NCBI GenBank assembly: GCA_900551555.1
Contig: URWC01000057.1
Span: forward strand, 1-10,442
Origin: an uncultured Collinsella sp.
GTDB lineage: Bacteria; Actinomycetota; Coriobacteriia; Coriobacteriales; Coriobacteriaceae
DNA: 10,442 nt
Direction of reading: 5' to 3'
The notes under the pieces were generated by a model, which saw nothing but the letters and a program-made list of their open reading frames with translations, was not told the DNA's origin and ran no database searches. Shown here piece after piece: positions 5,590 to 10,442 of the stretch. How positions within the stretch are numbered: position 1 is the stretch's first letter; each line of letters opens with the position of its first letter. The position numbers were made by a program, and so were the translations under genes.

Positions 5590-6233
5590 TGCATATCTAC
5601 TCTGTCAACGATCCCGAGTTCAAATCCTATGGCAACGTTTGGGATGACGTTCCGTCCGAGCTCACGTCTCCCGTACTCGAGGCGCTCTCAGCCACGCCCA
5701 TTCCCGAGGGCAGCAAGTACGTTGCAAGCGCGCCGGAGCTCGAGGGCGTCAAGGATGCCGATAAACTGGGCTTCCTCATGTTTGGTGGCCGTCCCTTCCA
5801 GCTCGGCTGGTGCAACGGCCACAACACGCGTCTCAACTGCCTGGAGTACCACCGCGCGAGTGAGTTCAACCTGGGCGCGCGCGACTTTATCCTGCTCGTG
5901 GCGCATCGTTGGGAGATCGAGGACGGCAAGCTCGACACCGCGTGCGTCAAGGCGTTCCGCGTGCCGGCTGGCACGCTTGTTGAGGTTTTCAACACCACGC
6001 TTCACTACACGCCGTGCATGGTCGACGATGGGGGCTTCCAGGTGATGGTGGCGCTGCCCGCCGGCACCAACGGCCCGCGCCCCGAGGCCGCAACCGACAT
6101 GCCTGCCGCCGGTGACAGCTACTGCTATTGGAAGGCCGACAAGTGGGTTCTCTGCCATGCTGACAGCCCCAAGGCTGCCGAGGGCGGCTACGTAGGCCTC
6201 ATCGGCAAGAACCTCGACATCGCCGTGGACTAG
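5589..6233 (+). CDS. DUF4867-type protein of unknown function, possibly cupin-like
   Basis: This 214-residue protein is soluble, with no signal peptide or membrane segment. I recognise it with moderate confidence as a member of the uncharacterised DUF4867 family, from the stretch around GWCNGHNTRLNCLEYHRASE (73-92) and the overall length. Its function is not known to me. Two segments resemble cupin motifs: Glu86, His88, Glu92 and Gly96 in EYHRASEFNLG, and VPAGTLVE (125-132) followed by His139. Together they could hold a metal, but this is inference. Cys75, Cys84, Cys119, Cys143, Cys179 and Cys189 are also present. The ATG at 5589 is preceded by AGGAG at five bases. The gene stands alone between the luxS terminator and a REP-like stem-loop, under a four-box operator. 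Tight control by a sugar-type regulator would suggest a role in carbohydrate metabolism. Confidence 0.75.
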   Translation: MHIYSVNDPEFKSYGNVWDDVPSELTSPVLEALSATPIPEGSKYVASAPELEGVKDADKLGFLMFGGRPFQLGWCNGHNTRLNCLEYHRASEFNLGARDFILLVAHRWEIEDGKLDTACVKAFRVPAGTLVEVFNTTLHYTPCMVDDGGFQVMVALPAGTNGPRPEAATDMPAAGDSYCYWKADKWVLCHADSPKAAEGGYVGLIGKNLDIAVD

Positions 6234-6239
6234 CGCATC

Positions 6240-6288
6240 GCCCCAAACCACCACAAAGGTGCCTGTCCCCTTTGCGGTGGTTTGGGGC
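6240..6288. repeat. REP-like stem-loop with GGTGCCTGTCCCC core
   Basis: The left arm 6240-6259 and right arm 6269-6288 pair at 19 of 20 positions, with a single A-C mismatch at 6253/6275. The loop TGCCTGTCC (6260-6268) is part of the word GGTGCCTGTCCCC (6258-6270). As I recall, this word (reverse complement GGGGACAGGCACC) is common in repetitive extragenic elements of several bacterial groups. It starts seven bases after the DUF4867-type stop codon. There is no T-run after it, so it is at most an unusual terminator. Confidence 0.65.
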
Positions 6289-6387
6289 GGGCGGATATCG
6301 GGAAGTGCCGGACGGGGGAGGCTGCCGGGCGCCTTGCCGTCTGCGGATTTTGGGACATGCGGCCCGCTTTTTCGACCCATCTGTCGG

Positions 6388-6393
6388 TACACT
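6388..6393 (+). promoter_or_regulatory. Candidate -10 box giving a nearly leaderless sensor transcript
   Basis: TACACT lies ten bases before the ATG at 6403, so transcription would start within about three bases of the start codon. There is no Shine-Dalgarno sequence before that ATG, which fits leaderless translation. No convincing -35 hexamer is seen. Confidence 0.35.
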
Positions 6394-6402
6394 AAAAGCA
6401 CT

Positions 6403-8286
6403 ATGGGTACCCGCGAGCGACATATCGGCCACGCGGCCGCCCGATCCGCTCCCGTGGCGGATCCCAGGGGCGGCAGGCTCTTCGCCATGCCGCGATTCCT
6501 TGTTGGCATAACACATCAGGTGTACCGCCACCGCGTCTTTGCTATCGCCGGTGTTATCACCGCGCTGTTCCTCATGCTTTTGGCAGTCTTGCCGGCGCTG
6601 TTCGCCTTCGACCCCAAACTTTCTAACGCCGTGCCCGCCTATAGCGAGGTGTCCGAAGAGGTTGTGGATGCGCTCGTCCATTCGAGCTCTCTCCCGCTGC
6701 TTGTCGCCGCAATAGTATTTTCAATTTGGGGCGTATCGGTCTATCTGCGCTGTTTGGACTATGTGTTGCGCCGCCGCCTTGTTGCCATCGCCACCATCTG
6801 CGCCCTGTGGATGATCGAAGTCATTCTCAAGTACAAGTCGTTCACGCCGTTCTATGCCACCGTGCTGTGGTACCTGTACTACGTGCCCATGACGCTCATT
6901 CCGCTGCTCTACCAGTTGTGTGGTCTGCGCCTTGCGGGCTTGGAGCAACACCGCCTGGGTCGCCGCTACTGCGCCGCGCTGTGGATTGTGGCCATCCTGC
7001 TTATCGGATTTGTGCTCACCAACGATTTTCACCAGCAGGTCTTCCGCTTTGACCGTACGAGCGACACCTGGAGCAACGATTACACGTACGGCTGGGGTTA
7101 TTTCGCCGTCTTAGTGTGGACGGCCTTTAACTTCGTGGCCTTTTTTATCCTGGTGGGCCGGTCCTCGTCCTTTCGCATCCAGCGTTTTTCGGGCACGGCG
7201 GCGCTCGTGCTGCTGGGTGGCGCATTCTTTGCCATCTCGTATGCGTTGCGCGTGCCCTGGGCATGGAGGCTCAACTTCTCGCTCGTCTATTGCGTCTTGT
7301 GCGTGGTGGCGATGGAAATCTGTCTCGATTGCGGTGTCATTCCGTCGTATCACGACATCGCCGGCATCTTCGACACCTTGCCGCTTGACCTCAAAGTTCT
7401 AACGCGCGACCTGCAGGAGGTCTATGCCACGCCGGTGTCAAAGCCAACGCCGGTAGGCGTACGCGAGGAGTTGCAAACCCAGGAGCACGGCCGCGCCCAT
7501 GCCTTTGCCGTGGCGTCCGATCCCGATGTGATGTACCGTGCCTTTCCACTGCTGGGCGGATCGGCCCTGCTGGCCCAAGATGTGTCGGAACTCAACGAGC
7601 TCAATCGCGAACTGGCGCATCGGCGCATGGAACTGCAGCGCCAAAACGAGCTGCTTGCCGCCGACTACGACCTTAAGACGCATTTGGCAGATCAAGAGGC
7701 AGAGACTTTGCTGGTCCAAGACGTGGACCAGGCGCTTGCCCGTGCACTCGATGAGATGTACGGTCTGCTGAGCTTGCTGCCGCCGTTGACCGATGAGGCA
7801 TCTTCGCACGAGCGTTACCGCATGCTGCAGTGCGCCAAGATGCTTGTCGCCTATTGCAAGCGCAAAGGGTCGCTCACATTGGCACAGCATGGGGAGAGTG
7901 GTTTTGATCGCGACCGTATCCAACTGATCGCCAACGAGCTGGCAAGCGACCTGCGCACCGTCGATGTCGATTGCGCCTCGATTATTGCCATACGGCGCCC
8001 GATGCGCGCCAGCGCGGTAAGCGCGCTGTACGACTGCGTGTATGACTTTGCGTTTTTTGCCTACGCCACCGATCATCCGGCGCTTATGTATCACCTGAGT
8101 GACCACGATCGGTGCTGCGTCGAGTTGCGTGCCACGCTTTTCTCCAACGACGAGGAGGATCTTTCGCAGACACCCGCTGCGCAAGAGCTCGAAAGCGCTT
8201 TGCAAGGGCGCAACGTGGCATATCGCCTTGAGGGCGAGCCTGGCCAGCTTCGCATGATCGTGTTGATGCCGCGGGCGGGTGAGTGA
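6403..8286 (+). CDS. 7TM-type sensor with degenerate histidine-kinase half (pseudokinase)
   Basis: This 627-residue membrane protein is probably the sensing subunit of the three-gene signalling operon. About eight hydrophobic helices (45-69, 95-117, 126-143, 149-174, 188-207, 230-252, 263-283, 288-312) form an input region. It contains LTNDFHQQVF (205-214), a pattern I associate with the 7TM input domain of histidine kinases. A long charged coiled coil follows (about 388-455). By eye, the C-terminal part aligns with the kinase encoded next door. There VHDVIGQRL becomes VQDVDQAL, with Gln439 for the phospho-acceptor His, and the N-box Glu/Asn/Lys/His become Asp544/Asp548/Phe551/Phe552. No G boxes are seen, so it should not bind ATP or autophosphorylate. 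The ATG at 6403 is supported only by a nearby -10 box; the ATG at 6487 (599 residues) is an alternative. The stop codon is within a few bases of the next gene's start, so translation is probably coupled. Confidence 0.8.
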   Translation: MGTRERHIGHAAARSAPVADPRGGRLFAMPRFLVGITHQVYRHRVFAIAGVITALFLMLLAVLPALFAFDPKLSNAVPAYSEVSEEVVDALVHSSSLPLLVAAIVFSIWGVSVYLRCLDYVLRRRLVAIATICALWMIEVILKYKSFTPFYATVLWYLYYVPMTLIPLLYQLCGLRLAGLEQHRLGRRYCAALWIVAILLIGFVLTNDFHQQVFRFDRTSDTWSNDYTYGWGYFAVLVWTAFNFVAFFILVGRSSSFRIQRFSGTAALVLLGGAFFAISYALRVPWAWRLNFSLVYCVLCVVAMEICLDCGVIPSYHDIAGIFDTLPLDLKVLTRDLQEVYATPVSKPTPVGVREELQTQEHGRAHAFAVASDPDVMYRAFPLLGGSALLAQDVSELNELNRELAHRRMELQRQNELLAADYDLKTHLADQEAETLLVQDVDQALARALDEMYGLLSLLPPLTDEASSHERYRMLQCAKMLVAYCKRKGSLTLAQHGESGFDRDRIQLIANELASDLRTVDVDCASIIAIRRPMRASAVSALYDCVYDFAFFAYATDHPALMYHLSDHDRCCVELRATLFSNDEEDLSQTPAAQELESALQGRNVAYRLEGEPGQLRMIVLMPRAGE

Positions 8287-8288
8287 CG

Positions 8289-9782
8289 ATGCAGATCCCG
8301 CTCATTCTCCCCCAAATCGTTGCGCTCGATATTGTCTTTGCCTTGGCTGCTTGCCTGCAGACAATCCACGTTCCGCTCATCGTATCGCGTCGCTTGTCCT
8401 ATAACCGTAAGGTGATTTGCGCCTACGAGGCGAGCCTCGTGGTTCACCTGATGGTTTCGGCGCTTATCCTGTTCGCGTCGTCTGGCTCGTATCTGGTGGC
8501 GCCGCTTGGCGTTTGCGCCAGGGCAATGGGCGGAGCGCTGTGGCTCAATGCCGCGATTTTTGCCTATGGCGTGGTGCTTATGGTGCGCTATCGTCGTCCT
8601 GTCATGCTGACTGAGCTGCTGCTCGTTGCTGCCGTAACGCCGCCAATGGTTGTTGTTATGGGCTCGGCGTGGACCGTTGTCCTCATTGCAGAGGGAGCGT
8701 TCTTCCTGTTTCGCTCCGTCGCGGCGCTTTTGATGGATGTCCGCAACCGCCAGGAGGACATTACCGCGTTCTCGACCATCGAAACCATCAACGTGATTCC
8801 CGTGGGCATCCTGTATCTAGACTCGAGGGGCCGTCCACTGCTCATGAACCGCTGCATGCGTAAAAACCTGGTGGAGCTTCATATGCCCACCGATCTACAC
8901 GACATGAGCAGCACATGGAACGACCTGCGCAAACTTAGCATGCAAATGCCCGAAAGCAGCAGGAGCCGCGTGCGGATTAACCTGGACCGCTTTGGTGAGG
9001 CGCGCGCGGTGATCGAGGTTTCTCCCTTTGAGATTCGCTTATTTGTGCATGACGACGTTATGGTTTCGGGCCGTTCGTTCGAGCGCATTATCGGTCTTGA
9101 TGTGACGGAGTATGCACATGCTCATGACCGTCTGGCACAAGCAAACCACCTGCTTGAACTTGCGGGCAAAGAACTCCAGGCGCAGATCGAAGAGGTCAAA
9201 AAGGTTGCCGATAATGCGGCCTATCTGCGCATGCGCGCCCGCGTGCACGACGTGATTGGACAGCGTCTGTCTATCCTCCATCGCTATTTGGAGGAGGGAC
9301 GCCTGGACGACGAGTCACTCGGGCAGATCGATCCGCTGCTGCGTTCAATCGCCGTCGACCTGCGCAGTGGCGGCGCCAGTGAGCCGGCGGAGCAGCTGGG
9401 CGATATCGTCCACGCCTTTGGCCTGGTGAGTGTGCAGATCGATGTTGAGGGTGTGCTGCCGGAGGACGCGCGTGTCGCCGTCGCATTTTTGCAGATTATC
9501 CGCGAGGCCTCGACCAATGCCACCAAGCATGCGCAGGCGCATCGGGTCCACGTGCGTCTGTGGCAGGAGAGGACGGATGCTGGCGCCGTCGCGCGCATGA
9601 CGATTTCAAATGACGGGTCCCCGGCCCCCGTATCGTATTGCGAGGGAACGGGTATCCCAGGTATGAGGCATGTCGCGCAAGATCTGGGTGGCAGCCTAGA
9701 GGTCCACGCCGCCCCGCCCTTTACGCTTGCGGTATCCATTCCGCTTAACGCCAACGACACGTCCCAAAGGAGAAGCTCATGA
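8289..9782 (+). CDS. NarL-type membrane sensor histidine kinase
   Basis: This 497-residue kinase should autophosphorylate on His and pass the phosphate to the response regulator encoded next. The N-terminal half has about five membrane helices (roughly 5-33, 44-65, 69-100, 107-125, 126-148). A PAS-like segment follows (about 163-255, including VIPVGILYLDSRGRPLLMN) and then a coiled coil (275-310). The dimerisation domain carries the HisKA_3-type motif RVHDVIGQRLS with phospho-acceptor His320. The ATPase domain has an intact N box (Glu406, Asn410, Lys413, His414), a G1 box with NDG (441-443) and a G2 box GTGIPGM (453-459). An in-frame GTG at 8283, forming a GTGA overlap with the previous stop codon, is an alternative start that adds two residues. 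The stop codon overlaps the regulator start as ATGA. Having its own helices, it may sense directly or take its signal from the pseudokinase. Confidence 0.9.
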   Translation: MQIPLILPQIVALDIVFALAACLQTIHVPLIVSRRLSYNRKVICAYEASLVVHLMVSALILFASSGSYLVAPLGVCARAMGGALWLNAAIFAYGVVLMVRYRRPVMLTELLLVAAVTPPMVVVMGSAWTVVLIAEGAFFLFRSVAALLMDVRNRQEDITAFSTIETINVIPVGILYLDSRGRPLLMNRCMRKNLVELHMPTDLHDMSSTWNDLRKLSMQMPESSRSRVRINLDRFGEARAVIEVSPFEIRLFVHDDVMVSGRSFERIIGLDVTEYAHAHDRLAQANHLLELAGKELQAQIEEVKKVADNAAYLRMRARVHDVIGQRLSILHRYLEEGRLDDESLGQIDPLLRSIAVDLRSGGASEPAEQLGDIVHAFGLVSVQIDVEGVLPEDARVAVAFLQIIREASTNATKHAQAHRVHVRLWQERTDAGAVARMTISNDGSPAPVSYCEGTGIPGMRHVAQDLGGSLEVHAAPPFTLAVSIPLNANDTSQRRSS

Positions 9783-10402
9783 TTCGCGTCCTTATAGTCG
9801 AAGACCAGGCCATCCTGCGCGAGAGCCTGGCGCGCTCCGTTGGCGACCAGCCCGATATGACCGTTGTCGCCGCGATCGCCGACGCTTCCGAAGCACTCGA
9901 CGTTGTGCTTAGGGAGCGCCCGGACATGATACTGATGGACGTATGCACCGAGCACGATTCCAACGGCATCGTGGCGGCGGCGCGCATCAAGGAGGCGATG
10001 CCCGGGTGCCGCATCATTATCATGACGGGCATGCCCGAGATCACCTTTGTCGATCAGGCACGCGAGGCGGGTGTCGATAGCTTTGTGTACAAAAACGTCG
10101 GCATTGACGAGCTCTTCGCCGTGATGCGTTCCACACTGGCGGGCTACTGTACATTTCCCAAGCCGCCCAAAAGCATCTTCTCGGGCACGGCGGCGCTTGA
10201 CGATGTCGAGCTGTCAATTCTGCGTCTTGCCTGCGAGGGCAAAAGTCGTCGCGAGATTGCGGCCGAGTTATTTATGAGCGAGGGCACCATCAAGCGCCGC
10301 ATCTCGGAGATCCTCAATAAGACTGGCTACGACAACATCATGCGCTTGGCCGTGCATGCGGTAACCGAAGGCAGCATCGTTCCTAATATGGAGCGCCCGT
10401 AA
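9779..10402 (+). CDS. NarL/LuxR-type response regulator
   Basis: This 207-residue cytoplasmic transcription factor is the output of the operon. The receiver domain (about 1-120) is complete: acidic pair Glu8-Asp9, phospho-acceptor Asp54 in ILMDV, Thr83 in IMTG and Lys105 in VYKN. The C-terminal DNA-binding domain (about 138-196) is of the LuxR helix-turn-helix type, with KSRREIAAELFMSEGTIKRR (155-174) as turn and recognition helix. The start overlaps the kinase stop codon by four bases (ATGA), with AAAGGAGA five bases upstream, so it is translationally coupled. Target promoters cannot be predicted from the window. After its stop codon only 40 bases remain, and I see no terminator in them, so the operon could continue. 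Confidence 0.93.
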   Translation: MIRVLIVEDQAILRESLARSVGDQPDMTVVAAIADASEALDVVLRERPDMILMDVCTEHDSNGIVAAARIKEAMPGCRIIIMTGMPEITFVDQAREAGVDSFVYKNVGIDELFAVMRSTLAGYCTFPKPPKSIFSGTAALDDVELSILRLACEGKSRREIAAELFMSEGTIKRRISEILNKTGYDNIMRLAVHAVTEGSIVPNMERP

Positions 10403-10442
10403 TCGACGCGCTCGCCCGTGTTCCGGCGCCGTAAAGATAGGC

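Noticed and set aside
6259..6402. Upstream extension of the sensor gene from a GTG at 6259
   Set aside because: It would start inside the REP-like stem-loop and encode a low-complexity stretch with no known domain. The ATG at 6403 or 6487 is more plausible.

Overview
The window is high in G+C, with strong G/C preference at third codon positions. It reads as a chromosomal segment of an anaerobic gut actinobacterium of the class Coriobacteriia. Collinsella is my best guess, from the protein style, the luxS gene and the NarL-type sensor/regulator set. This is inference; no rRNA or marker gene is present. There is no phage gene, transposase, CRISPR array or tRNA that I can support.

Layout from left to right: (1) Positions 1-482 are non-coding and partly AT-rich. 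They hold two inverted copies of a short hairpin-bearing repeat (61-95 and 230-264) and a perfect 18-bp-arm palindrome (422-459) just past the end of the first gene. (2) 483-2699, minus strand: a large OatA-like membrane acyltransferase fused to an extracytoplasmic SGNH esterase/transferase domain. (3) 2700-2885: a divergent intergenic region with a promoter and a 6-6-6 dyad. (4) 2886-4853, plus strand: a ribokinase and a nucleoside hydrolase, a nucleoside/ribose salvage pair in which the hydrolase frees ribose and the kinase makes ribose 5-phosphate. (5) 4956-5444: luxS, with a promoter inside an imperfect inverted repeat and an intrinsic terminator after it. (6) 5589-6233: a DUF4867-type protein of unknown function. 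Its promoter, ribosome-binding site and start codon sit inside a striking symmetrical array of four TGTTC/GAACA boxes. (7) 6240-6288: a long REP-like stem-loop. (8) 6403-10402: a tightly overlapping three-gene signalling operon.

The signalling operon is the most interesting part. Its first gene encodes an eight-helix sensor with a 7TM histidine-kinase-type input region and a C-terminal half shaped like a histidine kinase. In that half the phospho-acceptor His appears replaced by Gln, the N-box Glu/Asn/Lys/His are replaced by Asp/Asp/Phe/Phe, and no G boxes are visible. The second gene encodes an intact NarL-type kinase (HisKA_3 His, N and G boxes) and the third a normal LuxR/NarL-type response regulator. 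The simplest reading is a split receptor in which a pseudokinase sensor controls a partner kinase. The ligand and target genes cannot be read from this window. A link to the nearby luxS is possible but only suggested by proximity.
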